Below, piece by piece: positions 20,966-32,204 of a DNA stretch of 64,000 bases (the stretch's first letter is position 1; each line of letters starts with the position of its first letter). The stretch lies in NCBI GenBank assembly GCA_947095535.1, contig OX352774.1:32690496-32754495 (forward strand), written 5' to 3'. A program made the position numbers and the translations under genes. A model generated the notes under the pieces. It worked only from the letters and a program-made list of their open reading frames with translations, did no database searches and was not told the origin of the DNA. Source of the stretch: Poecilobothrus nobilitatus (lineage: Eukaryota; Arthropoda; Insecta; Diptera; Dolichopodidae).

Positions 20966-23020
20966 ATGTTGGATCCTTTAAATATAAGATATATACTTTT
21001 AGCAATAAAACAAAATAAAACAATGACTGTAGCTCAATCTCGTAAATGGTTAGTCAATGAAGCTTTTTATGAATTAGATGATGCTAATAATATTTTATTA
21101 CAAGCAATTCTTGATGGAATATTAGTGCCAATTGGAGGAAACCAAGTTTTAGAAAAAATTGAAAGCACTAATACTCTTAAAGATAATATTATATTAAATA
21201 TTAAAGATATAAATCTTTCCCCATATAATATAGCTGATAAAGATCCATATTGTTATGAGTGTCATAAACCAAATTCATTACATAGTTGTTCAAATTGTTC
21301 AAGAACTTATCATTTAGATTGTCAAAGGAAAGATATTTTTATACCTAATGGGACAAATAATATAAAAATAAAAGATCATGTACCAATAGAAACATTTCTA
21401 AATGATGATATTGGTGATATGAATAGTAGTAGTAATAAAGATCATGATGAAAATAATAGATCAATAACAAGTACTGATCCAATTATTGATGAAATTTTTT
21501 TAACAATTAATGCATCACCAAATAAATTAAAAGAAGAAGAATCATTTGAAAGTGATAAAGTTGATGAAAAAACTGATGTTTTATATGTTGGACAAATTAG
21601 AGAACCGAATCGTAAACGTACTGCAAATATTGTAAATGAAAATTATAAAAATGAAGTTACAAATACTGAAGATGAACATGATGATATTAATATAGAAGAT
21701 GAAATATTATGTACACATTGTAAATTTTTAAAAAAATCTATAACATTAGATCCTGCCAATATAACAAATGAAGAAACATGTTATTTATTACAATTTGTTT
21801 TTACAAGAATAGCTAGTTGGATACCATTAGATACATTTGCAACAATACCAAAAGCTAAAAGTTTTCATACACCAGGCAAAGATGAAATAAATTTTTACAA
21901 AAAATTTTGTTTTAAATATCCAAAAACATTAGATGAAATTGATCAAAAAATTAAAAATAAAGAATATAAATCATTTACAGAATTTTATGTTGATTTTTTA
22001 GATATTCAACATTGTATTGGTATTGTATATGGTATTATATCTGAAGAATATTTAGCAACTGAATATCAAATGAAAGATTGTAATTATGAATTATCAGAAA
22101 TACGACAATGTCGTGATTGTTATCGTCGTTCAAATGATAAAAATTATATTAAAGATTGGTTTTGTATACCATGTGTACCTAGACATGAATTAGTGTATGC
22201 TAAAAAAACACCATGGCCATATTGGCCAGCTAAAGTTATTAAATTTAAAGATAATAAATATGATGTTCGTTTTTTTAGTGAAAGACATGAACGTGCTATA
22301 ATTGATGCTAAATATATAAAACCAATTGAAGTATATAATCCAGCAAAAGCATCATCTGCATTAAGGAAAGCAATATTAGAATTAGAAAAATATCAATATT
22401 ATGATCAACAACCGGTTGGTACATTTTCATTTGATAAAGAACGTGTTCTTAATCGTACAATAACACCATTGAATTTACAAAATAAAAATAATGAAATGAA
22501 AATAAAATTAAGATCAAGAAAAACTACACCAAAGCTAGTTCCTACATTAACTTCTACACCAACTGCAACAATTACAAGTAATAGTAATGTTTATGATAAT
22601 AAAAATAATGGTAATAATTCTTTAAATGAATATCAAACACCATCCGGAAGCGCAAATGATTCTCAAAATAATGAAAAAATTAATCAAACCAATAACTCAA
22701 ACAATAAACAACAGACAAGAAATGGTAAATATTATGAAGTTGTAAAAAATTTAGGAAAACAAATTGATAAAATATCAAATAAAAATGAATTAAAAAAAAT
22801 TGTTATGGAAACAATGCAGGCTGAATTAAAAACATTAAAAGATAAAATTAAAGAACTTTCAACAGAAATTGTTGAAACTAAAAAAAAAGCTTGGTGTAAA
22901 TGGTGCCTTCAACCAGCAACATTATATTGTTGTCATAATACATCATATTGTTCATTAGAATGTCAAAAAATTGATTGGCATAATGGTCATAGACATAAAT
23001 GTACTCATGAAAATAAATAA
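20966..23020 (+). CDS. ZMYND11 (BS69)-like chromatin reader: PHD, bromodomain-like, PWWP, MYND
   Basis: Human ZMYND11 reads H3.3 trimethylated at Lys36 and restrains transcription elongation in the nucleus; the same role is inferred here. The order of domains matches. Residues ~5-60 resemble the N-terminal helical part. A PHD finger starts at YCYECHKPNSLHSC (~95-119) and a second Cys pair CTHCK lies at ~249-253, split by a ~130-residue acidic, low-complexity insert. A degenerate bromodomain spans ~265-375. A linker CRDCYRRSN...WFCIPC (~382-403) leads into PWWP (HELVYAKKTPWPYWPAKV, ~407-424, with DVRFF at ~433). An Asn/Thr-rich region (~525-585) precedes a coiled coil (~590-640) and a C-terminal MYND finger (WCKWC...YCSLECQ...HRHKC, ~643-679). 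At 684 residues it is longer than the human protein (602), because of the inserts. It has no introns. ATG context AAAATG is good. AATAAA occurs at 23026 and 23592. Confidence 0.93.
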   Translation: MLDPLNIRYILLAIKQNKTMTVAQSRKWLVNEAFYELDDANNILLQAILDGILVPIGGNQVLEKIESTNTLKDNIILNIKDINLSPYNIADKDPYCYECHKPNSLHSCSNCSRTYHLDCQRKDIFIPNGTNNIKIKDHVPIETFLNDDIGDMNSSSNKDHDENNRSITSTDPIIDEIFLTINASPNKLKEEESFESDKVDEKTDVLYVGQIREPNRKRTANIVNENYKNEVTNTEDEHDDINIEDEILCTHCKFLKKSITLDPANITNEETCYLLQFVFTRIASWIPLDTFATIPKAKSFHTPGKDEINFYKKFCFKYPKTLDEIDQKIKNKEYKSFTEFYVDFLDIQHCIGIVYGIISEEYLATEYQMKDCNYELSEIRQCRDCYRRSNDKNYIKDWFCIPCVPRHELVYAKKTPWPYWPAKVIKFKDNKYDVRFFSERHERAIIDAKYIKPIEVYNPAKASSALRKAILELEKYQYYDQQPVGTFSFDKERVLNRTITPLNLQNKNNEMKIKLRSRKTTPKLVPTLTSTPTATITSNSNVYDNKNNGNNSLNEYQTPSGSANDSQNNEKINQTNNSNNKQQTRNGKYYEVVKNLGKQIDKISNKNELKKIVMETMQAELKTLKDKIKELSTEIVETKKKAWCKWCLQPATLYCCHNTSYCSLECQKIDWHNGHRHKCTHENK

Positions 23021-23600
23021 AAAAGAATAAAAAATATTTAACCTTTGTAAAAAAAGAAAATTTAATTTCCATTTTCTTTCATACTTTTTTTTCTTTTTTT
23101 GTAGATGTAAAACTTAATACTTAAAGTGATATAATTTAAGATAAAAAAAAAAAGAAACGATTAAAAAAAAAATGTATGTACCTAATACTTTTTCTTTTCT
23201 ATTAAATTTAAGAAAAAAACAAATTGTTATTATTAGAAATTACTTATTGAGAAGTTCTTTTTATTTTGATTGAATTTAATATTTGTTTAATTTTTTTCAT
23301 ATGTATTTCAAAAAAGAAATACTTACATATGTTGGTAAACAATTATTCAAAAAAAAAAAAATTATAAATATCCAATGTAAAATATTTAATTTTTATTTAA
23401 TAATACAAAAAGCATGAATGAATGTTTTAATATTTTTTTCTTTTATATAATAATATTAAGTTGTAAAATTTATACATAGATAAATACCAAAATTATGTAT
23501 TGCATCAAACGTTATGTATCGTTTGATATAATGAAAAATCTCATAAATGTACATACATTATTTACATACACAAATATGTACATATTGATTAAATAAAGAA
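23021..23600 (+). other. 3' UTR of the ZMYND11-like gene with candidate poly(A) signals
   Basis: AATAAA at 23026-23031 lies just after the stop, and another, ATTAAATAAAG, at 23592-23597. The distal one is followed by a TTGTTTTTTCTTT stretch, which fits a cleavage region. The segment between is AT-rich without open frames of interest. Confidence 0.4.
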
Positions 23601-23778
23601 TTTTCAAATAGTAAAACACTTGTTTTTTCTTTATACCGTTTATCAATTAGGGCATTCAAAACGAAATTTGTTATTAAAAAGTAATTTCAATTTTGTATAA
23701 TAAAATAAAAGTACATATTATGTATGGACAGGTACATAAGTATGTATATAAATATTTGTAAAAAGTTTGTCACGTTTG

Positions 23779-23867
23779 TCAGTATGAACTTGTTGGAGAC
23801 GTGAAGTTCCCGTTCTGGCACTCTGGATATTTACGAAATAGAACAGCCAGTAGAAATATCAATGCTG
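23779..23867 (-). other. GC-rich open segment resembling a terminal exon (membrane helix plus short tail)
   Basis: On the minus strand a candidate acceptor (GGTCTTAG) is followed by 28 codons and TGA. They encode a hydrophobic run, ALIFLLAVLF, then RKYPECQNGNFTSPTSSY. Many codons here end in G or C (GAG, TGC, CAG, AAC, GGG, TTC, ACG), unlike the recognised genes. No upstream exon was found, and the stop lies inside CACGTTTGTCAGTAT, a word shared with the TE relic near 39.2 kb. It may be a remnant of a captured exon or chance. Function unknown. Confidence 0.2.
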
Positions 23868-23951
23868 CTAAGACCAATTAAATGGTATTTTATTTTTATA
23901 ATAACAAACATAAGTTTCCCGCCAAAAAAAATAAAGACTTCACCATAAACT

Positions 23952-23990
23952 ATAAAGTAACTATGTAAGTACATTACATAGTTACTTTAT
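23952..23990. repeat. Perfect 17-bp inverted repeat, 5-base loop
   Basis: ATAAAGTAACTATGTAA (23952-23968) is followed by GTACA and its exact reverse complement (23974-23990). This is the longest perfect short hairpin noticed in the window. No function is apparent; it may be a transposon remnant. Confidence 0.9.
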
Positions 23991-24478
23991 GATTTCACAG
24001 TTTCACATCACCATTCACCATACCGCCAAATTTTACAGAAGCTGCAAAACAGATTTTTATTTTTTTTTATAGCTTTCTGCTTTATATTATTTAGACCATA
24101 TAGACATTATACCGATTACCGATAGACAGAAGACAGAACTGATATGCATATGATATTCAAATACAAATTTCTTGTAGTTGTGTTGCGTTGTGTAGATAGA
24201 ATTATGTATAATTTTATACCATATAATTTCTGCACCAATGGTCTAATGAATTAAAAATAAATGAAAGTGAAAATTGGAAAATTACTATAGTTACATCAGG
24301 TTACATACAATACAAATTTAAAAGAGTTTCAAAAAATGTTCTTAAGTCGTAGGTAGTTTTTAATTTGAATTCTTTGTAGGTCTGTAACTTGTAAATTTAT
24401 TTGTATAAGTAGGTTAAGGTTTGTTTGATTTGGTAGAATTTATAAAACTGATTGATTGGCTGAAAATAAAAATTACCC

Positions 24479-24522
24479 ATAGCGAATCGCTATAGTTAAT
24501 TAAGTTAATCGCTATTAGCGAT
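24479..24522. repeat. Two adjacent palindromes
   Basis: ATAGCGAATCGCTAT (24479-24493) and ATCGCTATTAGCGAT (24508-24522) are each perfect around one central base and share the core TAGCGA/TCGCTA. A further TTAATTAA palindrome sits between them. It could be a dyad operator-like site or a relic of a TIR end. Confidence 0.8.
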
Positions 24523-25350
24523 AGGCCAAATACAAAATAGTCTTTCGCCATAGATAAATATTTCAAAATTCATTTATATACTCGTATGTATTTCATGTGG
24601 GTACTGGGTAGGGTACGGAAAACAAAATATTTATTTTGTGTAGATGTTGAAAATTTAGAAAGATACTTATAGGTACATATCTTATGTATTTACTTAATTT
24701 TTATTTTTTGAATATCTATTACATTTTGAGTAATTCTGCATATAAATGGAGAATTGATTTTTTAAATTAATAATGAAATTTTCAAATAACAAATTTAAGT
24801 CTGCTTAAGGCCTGACCAGCTGTACTCAAACCAACTTAATACTTTTCGTTCTAGACCTTTTAATTTACGTTCAAACTTAAAGAAACTTAATGTAAACTAT
24901 CTGGCGACCAGCTTGTGTCATTTAACAGCAAAAATATTAATTTAAATATAAAAAATAAACAAAGGCGTTTTAAAAAAGATTTTTAAAAAATTTGTTTTTA
25001 TGTTATTGTTTATAACTCATCTCATCAAAAATTAAATGTAATTTTTTACTACTTAAGTTTTGTACAAACTAGGTCGTAATTCGTACATGCTAAGGCCTTT
25101 TCAGAGTTCAGACTTAGAGTCAGACTATATGTATTTTACATATGACACGCTGAATTCAGCAAGTCAAATGTTAAAACAGATAGTGTAAACGTTAAAAAAA
25201 AAACTAACATTTAATACGTCAGATGACATTGCATACATCATAGATAATATTAATATACAGTAATAATAGATAGCTTACTTAAAATTTTTAGATACTAGCG
25301 CCGCCATCGCTGGAAGTTCTCCTAATAAACTACTACATCTAAAAGGCCAA

Positions 25351-25394
25351 TAGATGTCGCTAAACAGTTTCATTTTAAAATGACTAGATGTCGC
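25351..25394. repeat. Repeated TAGATGTCGC decamer
   Basis: TAGATGTCGC occurs at 25351-25360 and 25385-25394, just downstream of the ITPA pseudogene end (minus strand) and next to AGCGCCGCCATCGCTGG (near 25295). It is locally GC-rich. It may be a transposon remnant. Confidence 0.4.
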
Positions 25395-25488
25395 CCACAT
25401 ATCTACACCCATATTTTTTTCCTATTTTATTTTTCGAATTTATAAATAAAAAAAAGAAATTATATTGTAATAACAAATTTTATTTCAA

Positions 25489-25976
25489 TCATAAAAATTG
25501 ACAGACATGATTTTCACCTTCACGAAATACTAACGTACAAACAGCTTCAGCTGATTTATCTTCCCAGCCTTGGAGCATTTTGTATAGTCCTTCTGTAAAC
25601 ATGTATCTTCAACCAAAACAGTTCCCTTTACTTGTTTTGCTGCTTCTATACATTTTTTTTTTTGACAAATTCCATCTATCCCACCTTAAATTAAAAAAAA
25701 AGTTTATTTTTAAATTAAATAGAATGAATTTTTAAAGTTAAGAGAATTAATTATAGAGATAATTACCACAGTCCAACCTTGGAATTCCGATAATTCTATC
25801 TTCTTTAATTGTAAGGTACGGGAAAGCTTAGGCCCTAAAAGGGCAATGAATTCCTCTAATTTTTCCCCATTTCCAGTAACTAATGTAAGCGGTCTTGCTA
25901 TGATTTAAAATAAAATAAAATATAAAATTTTATCTCTTCAACTAAACCAAAACTTACCTTTTAATTTTTAAACCAT
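25489..25976 (-). pseudogene. Inosine triphosphate pyrophosphatase (ITPA) pseudogene, introns retained
   Basis: The intact enzyme hydrolyses ITP, dITP and XTP to monophosphates and cleans the nucleotide pool. Three segments match it in order. A 19-base exon (25976-25958) starts ATG but meets TAA at codon 3; it ends at a perfect GTAAGT donor. Exon 2 (25897-25778) encodes the family's nucleotide-binding start, RPLTLVTGNGEKLEEF. A phase-1 GT-AG intron (25777-25685) follows. Exon 3 (from 25684) continues with GIDGICQKKKCIEAAKQVKG and VLVEDTCL. Then about 20 family residues are missing and the frame shifts. The next frame resumes with EGLYKMLQGWEDKSAEAVC and stops at 25489. The C-terminal third (the FGWDP region) is absent. 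Retained introns point to a DNA-level duplicate and not a retrocopy. The parental gene is not in the window. Confidence 0.88.
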
Positions 25977-26908
25977 TTCATTTAATTAAATATTAAACCA
26001 AAACAATACACTAAACTGCTGCAGTTAAACCAATATTTATTTTGATTCAAAACTGGCTAAAATATGGCTTTTGACAATTTAAAAAATTTCATATGGCGGT
26101 AATAAAAAAAAATGGCACTATTTTTGACATTAGGTGGAAGTACTTTGACTTTTCTAAAATTTTTGGCAAAAAAAAATTTGTTCTAAGTCAACCACCTGGC
26201 ATACATATGTAAATTTTCTTTTAGAACCGGTTCTAATTCTATCTGACTTTTTATATGTATTTTTGATATTTTTCTTATATTTATATACAGTTTTAGTGTT
26301 TGGTCGCAAAAAAATAAACAGATTTAATTAAAGAAATTATAAAATAAATAAATTTGTCCAAATTATTCATGTTTAATTTTAATTTTTTCATTAAATAGAT
26401 TTTACAAAACCAACAATTTTTTTGTTTATAAAATTTATTCAAAAAACTGTAAAAATTGTCAGATATAGTGAACACAGAAAATAAAAACGATATGGAAACA
26501 TTTACATTTGTCTAATGAGCTGTTTTTCTTCTGTTTTTTATTCAGCAATGTCAAATGTAAAATATATATAGCTTGAAGCGACCTTAAAGTTGAACGAAAA
26601 GTAAATTGTTTAACGAAAATTAAAATTAAACTGACTTAATAAGTATGCTTGGGACATTTGTATATGCAATCGCGTAAAAGCGTACAAAATTTTGACATTT
26701 AATTAAGTTGCTTTAAGTATGGCTACATAGTCAGGTTTAGTTCTTAAGCAGAGTAAAAATTCAACATGCAATTAGTATTACTTTTAAGTATATTATGACT
26801 TTTTAACAAATATTTAAAATAAAAAATTAATTTAATTTATGTTTTTATTATTTATTTATTTATTAATTCTTCTGAGAGTTCTAATTTTCTTTTGCGATTA
26901 ACTCTTTT

Positions 26909-26965
26909 TTCATTTTCTTTTTTTTGCAATTTTTCATTTTCTTTTTTTTGCAATTTTTCATTTGC
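26909..26965 (+). repeat. Tandem duplication in a T-rich tract
   Basis: A ~28-base unit containing CATTTTC, a T run, then GCAATTTTT occurs twice in tandem, with a third degenerate piece (CATTTGCCATTTTTCATTTTTG) after it. Confidence 0.6.
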
Positions 26966-27911
26966 CATTTTTCATTTTTGTATTGTTCTTTTTTTGCCTC
27001 ATAAATTTTTCCCTTCCATTTTTGCGATTCCTTTCTTTTTTTTTAATTTCAGAAGTTCCACTACAAAAGAAAAGAAAGAAAAATTTATTAAAAGGTCAGA
27101 TGGAATTAAAAAAAAAAAAACATTTGAATTCCAAATGAAATTAATTAAATTTTTAAGAAACTATTTCTGAGGAAACTAAAGCAATTCATACGCACGGTTC
27201 ATTCAACTGTTTCTCAAAATTGGCTGAAAATATATTCTTCACTGCCTATCTATTAGCACAGACTAAATAAACTATACAGACGATCAGTTTCATATAAAAA
27301 TTTTTAGTTTTTTTTTGGAGCCAGACTAAGCAGTTTATGGAGCTAGACTAAGTATTTTAGAATATTTAAATTACAAAAATAGAATTTATTCTATTCTTCT
27401 AGTATAGATATATAAAATATCTTCTAAAAATATACATATATACAATATCACTTTTTCGCTTAAATTGTTTGTGTTAGATAAAAAATTAAAGGAAATTTTT
27501 TCTAATTATGACTGTATTTTTTAAATTTTATATAATTAACAATAAAAATTACCATTAAAACTCATATATTTATCCCTTATGTAATTTGACTTTATCTATT
27601 AATTTTTCTTGCCACAAAATTTTGGAAACTTCTGAAAAAAAAAAATTATCGCCACAAAATGTTTCTTAAAAAATAAATAAATTTAATTCACCATTGCAGG
27701 ATAACAATGATTTAAATTTAATTTAAAATAAATGAAATTTGAATTTTTGGCATTTGACATAACAAACTTCAAATATATATATCAGAACGATCCCACAAAA
27801 TTTCAAAATAAAAAAAAGCCATTTTTATCGTTCAGCTGTTTTTGACAATTGACACTAAAATGATGAGAAATGATGGGAAAATAGGATCGGTTTCTATTTT
27901 TTTCTCATTAT

Positions 27912-27937
27912 TTTACCATCATTTTAATGATGGTAAA
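27912..27937. repeat. Perfect 12-bp inverted repeat
   Basis: TTTACCATCATT and AATGATGGTAAA flank a 2-base centre. The surroundings are rich in ATGATG-type words (27860-27970), so this may have arisen from slippage and inversion. Confidence 0.85.
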
Positions 27938-30237
27938 TGACAGGAAATGATGAAAAAATGATGAAAATACTGATGTGTAATAATAGGCTTGCATAATTTT
28001 GTAATTTTCTAAAACTTAAAACTTTTTTTCTTCGTTTTCTTTGGAGAAAGGAAAAGAATTTGGTTGACTCAACTCTTATAATTTTTAATAAATATTAAAA
28101 ATGAGATAAAACCTAAAAACCTAAAAGAAATTATTAAAGAATAGGTAAAATAAAAAAATAATAAAAATAACAAACACAATATTTGTTTTATCCTGTTTAC
28201 CAAGTCTTTTTTTTTTTTATTTCAATTTAATTTTGTTTTTTTTTTTGTTTTTACTGATTTTTTCACAATACTTTCTCTTCATTACTAATTTTGTTTTTTC
28301 ATTTTTTTTTTTTTTTTTGGATTTTTATTTACGTAAATTTTTTCTTTTTTTTATTTTATTTTATGTTTTTTTTTTTTTTAATTTTATAGATTTTTTTTTT
28401 ATAACTCTTCAGAATTTTATTTTATTTTTTTTTTTTTGTTAATTTAAATTTTTAAATTTTATAATTAATAGTGTTCAAAAGGGATTTTCCATTTATTACG
28501 TTACGTTTTATATTAATTTTTATCTTATTTATTTATTTATTAATTTTTTTTTCATTCAATTTCCATTCATTTCTTTTTTATTTCACTTTTCTGGGTTTTG
28601 TTTTTTTTTTTTTTTTTTTTTTTTTGTAGAAAGTTTTAACAAGCTAACAATAATTTATTTATTTTTTATTTTATTTTTTTTTTTTAAATTTTTTTCAATT
28701 TTTAAAGTGCAAATTTTTAAACAAAAATAGAATTGTAAAATTTCATTATTTTATTTATTATTTATTATTTTTAATAATAAGATTTATTTTTCTTGTTTTT
28801 TTTTTTTTTAGATTTTATAGAAAATATTTTTTTTTTTTAATTAATGTTTTTTTTTTTACGTTTTTCAATTCTTAAATTTAAAAATGTTTAATAAAAAAAA
28901 AAAAAAAACAAAAATTTGGAAACTAAAGCGAAAATTATAATTTTTAATAAAAAAAAGAAAAATTTAAAAAGAAAAACAAAAAAAAAAAATTCAAAGAAAA
29001 ACTTATTTAAGGATTTAATTTCATATTACAAGGCGCAAAATCAATATGTACCTCAACATTGACGTAGAGAGAGCGACCTGAATTCAAATTTCAATTATTA
29101 GTTTTAAAATAAAAAAATTTTATTAACTGTCAAAATAAATGATTTTCAGATAAATTATTAAAAATTAAAAGCGATAGCCAAGATGAAATGTGTATCTATG
29201 TGACTATATGCATACCTATGGAATTTTATATCCAGATTTATAAAAATCTAGGAAGCGGCAGTTAAAAAATTTAAAAATTTTGTGCGTTTATATTAAAAGG
29301 AATAGCAATCTCTGATCGATGATGCAGTGTATATATATGTATCATCAACTTTTCAGCAGTCGAAAGGATTTAGGTATGTCCCTGTAACTATAAATAAATA
29401 GAATAATATGATATTATTAAAGGTTTTTTTATCCTATAGTAGAACATGCTTCGAAATTTTTTCCAATTATTTATAAACATCTGCACTATATTAATATAAT
29501 ATGGATATCATTATGCTTAGCGCAACAAATAAATATATGATAAATACATTATGTAGTATTTAGTAGTTGCATAAAAAATATAAAAGCACATAAATACATA
29601 GTGATTCTGGACGACGCAAACGTTTTTATCTAGGAAATATTATTGAAAAATTGTAATATAATATAAATATATAATATAAACCAAATAAATAATATTACAA
29701 TATTTATATTTATTAGTATTTAATGGTATATGGAAACGGCATCTTGTTTATACCATTTTATTGTGCTCTGGTAGCATAGCACCAATTTAAATCAAACAAT
29801 CAAGTATATTATAATTTTTGTTTTTTTTTTCAATTACAATAAAATATTTAAAAAGAAGAAGTTTTTATTTTTGAAATTCACAGATTTATAGTTTTATATT
29901 TTTCGAATAAAATAAATATATTAATAAGTATGTATATATTAAAAAAGTACAATTTAAAACATTTAAATAATTTTAAATGAAATTGAAATTTATAATTTTA
30001 AAATAGAAAATTTTTTTAAAGTATTTTTTATCAAAGTTAGATTTTACAATCGATTTATTGTAAATTAATAATCGATTAAAATTTTTGCGCCCTGCATTTT
30101 TAATATTTATGTATATTAATAACCTTAAATTTTTTTTTCTTTTTTTGTTTTGTAAATATTTTATTATTTTATTTCAAAAAAATTTTTTTTTTTTTTTTTT
30201 TTTACATTTTATGTAGTATTATATTTAGTGTATATAA

Positions 30238-30241
<4 letters not shown>

Positions 30242-30269
<28 letters not shown>
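30242..30269. repeat. (TA)14 microsatellite
   Basis: An uninterrupted dinucleotide run, one of several in the desert. Others are at 15069-15090, 34141-34160 and 35139-35160. Confidence 0.9.
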
Positions 30270-30276
<7 letters not shown>

Positions 30277-32155
30277 AATATTAAATATATTTTAATAAAT
30301 TAAATAGAGAATTTTCTTTTTCTTTTTGCATTAAATAGTTTAGAAAAAATAATAAATTTCATCAGAAAATATAGCTGAGCAAATTAAAAAGACGTATACT
30401 GAATGTATGTATTTATTTATTTTTTTTTTTTTGGTTTTTTCTTTTTGTAATATATAGTTTTTTTTTTTTTTTTTTATCCTTTAATAATATATAAAAAATT
30501 TAAAATATTATAATATAGCATCATTTTCGTTTCATAAACATTTTTGTTTTTTTTTTTTTTTTAAATTTTTTTTAATTTTCTTTTTTGTTTATTTGAATTT
30601 TAAATTTTATTTTTTTATTCCATATTTTTTTAGTTTATTTTTATTGCGAAAAAAAATAAATTATTTCATTTTATTTTTGTTTAAATAGCACAAATTAAAT
30701 ATAAAATTAAATAAATAGATTATAATATAGGTTAAAACAAAAAAAAAAAAAAGAAAAAAAACGCGTTAGAAAATATTTGTTTTGTAGAATTTTTATAAAA
30801 TTCCACCATTTGAAATAAGTTTTCTTTTTTTTTTATTTTAATTTTTTTTTTGTGTTTTTTTTTTTTTTGTATTTTTAAATTTAATTTAAATCATTTGCAA
30901 TGATTCCAAAAATATTATAACTATATTACATATATTTTGTTTTTTTTTTTTTTGTTAATTTATTTTATTTATTAGTATTAAATAAATAAATATTAATTTA
31001 AATTAATAAAAAATATTAATTCATATTAATTCGTATATTAATTTATAAATTTAAGTGGGTCATATGGGGTACACGTATAAGAAAAATTATATAAATCACT
31101 ATAAAACAAAAAAAAAATAATTTAATATTAATTAAATATAAAATTAAATTGAATAAAATTTAATTTTAAATATTTATTATTTTTACATTTTGTATATTTT
31201 ATTGAAATTTTAAAATTAGAAAAAAAAAAACAATTTCCATTTTTTTTATATTTCAATTAATTTTTTTTATCATATAATTTTCCTATACCATACATTAAAT
31301 GTGAATATATACCCTTATAATTAATTTGAAAACTAATCAAGTTTTATAATTTTTTTTTTTTTTAATTTAAATTTTTCATAATTTTCAAATAATTTTTTTC
31401 AATTACATTTAAATACAATATTTTTTTCCATTGAAAAAAAAAAAAAGTTTAATATTAATATTTTTATTAATTCGTTTTTTATTTTTTTTTTTTCGAATTT
31501 AAAAAACAAAAAAAAAAAATTATCATCTATACTAAATTGAAGGCTAAATAAAAATTAATATTAATTAATACTAATTAATAATTTTTAATCTAAGAAATGA
31601 ATTTAAATTGAATTTAATTGAATTGAATTCACTCCATTTTTATTTATTTTTTTTTTTTTTTAATCTTTCACTAAATTTATTATCCATTCTCAATTTATTG
31701 TAATTAAATATTTAGAATTAAAATTAAATGAAAATTTACTTTTCTTTAAATTATTTTATCCTTAACTTTCACAATAAAAACAATCAGAATATACGCACCA
31801 ATCAGCTTTTTTATAATTTATTTAAAATTACTTTCTTTAAATAATATTTTTTTTTTTTTTTTTTTTTAAATCAAATTTAAAATTTATACTTAAGGAAAAA
31901 AAGAAAATTTATAATTTTTTTTTAACAATTTAATTTAAAGTTTAAAAAATTTAAATACATATGTATATATATGTATGTATGTATGTATGTATATATGTAT
32001 TATAAATTGTTAATTATATGTTTTTAAAGATTCTATTTTTTTATTTTCTTTAATTTTTGTTTTTTATTAGATTAAAATTGTATGTAAAAGAATTTAATTG
32101 CGTATTTATTTATATTTATTTATTATATTATTAAAAAATATATATTAATATATGT

Positions 32156-32204
32156 AGAAAATGGCGGAGTGATTTAGAAAATGGCGTATTAGGCGAGAAA
32201 ATGA
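32156..32204. repeat. Three ~20-bp spaced copies of AGAAAATG
   Basis: AGAAAATGGCG begins near 32157 and 32176, and AGAAAATGAAG near 32196, giving a short tandem array that is GC-richer than its surroundings. Confidence 0.6.

Larger units (their letters stand above)
24799..26753. mobile_element. Possible degenerate TIR element enclosing the ITPA pseudogene
   Basis: The left edge (24799-24840) and the reverse complement of the right edge (26753-26701) share CTGCTTAAG, then CCTGAC, then a diverged stretch, then CAACTTAAT in the same order, with several gaps. The word ACTTTTCGTT also occurs near both sides. If real, this is an old ~1.95-kb inverted-repeat element that contains the ITPA-derived sequence. 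The match is weak and could be two independent remnants. Confidence 0.3.
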
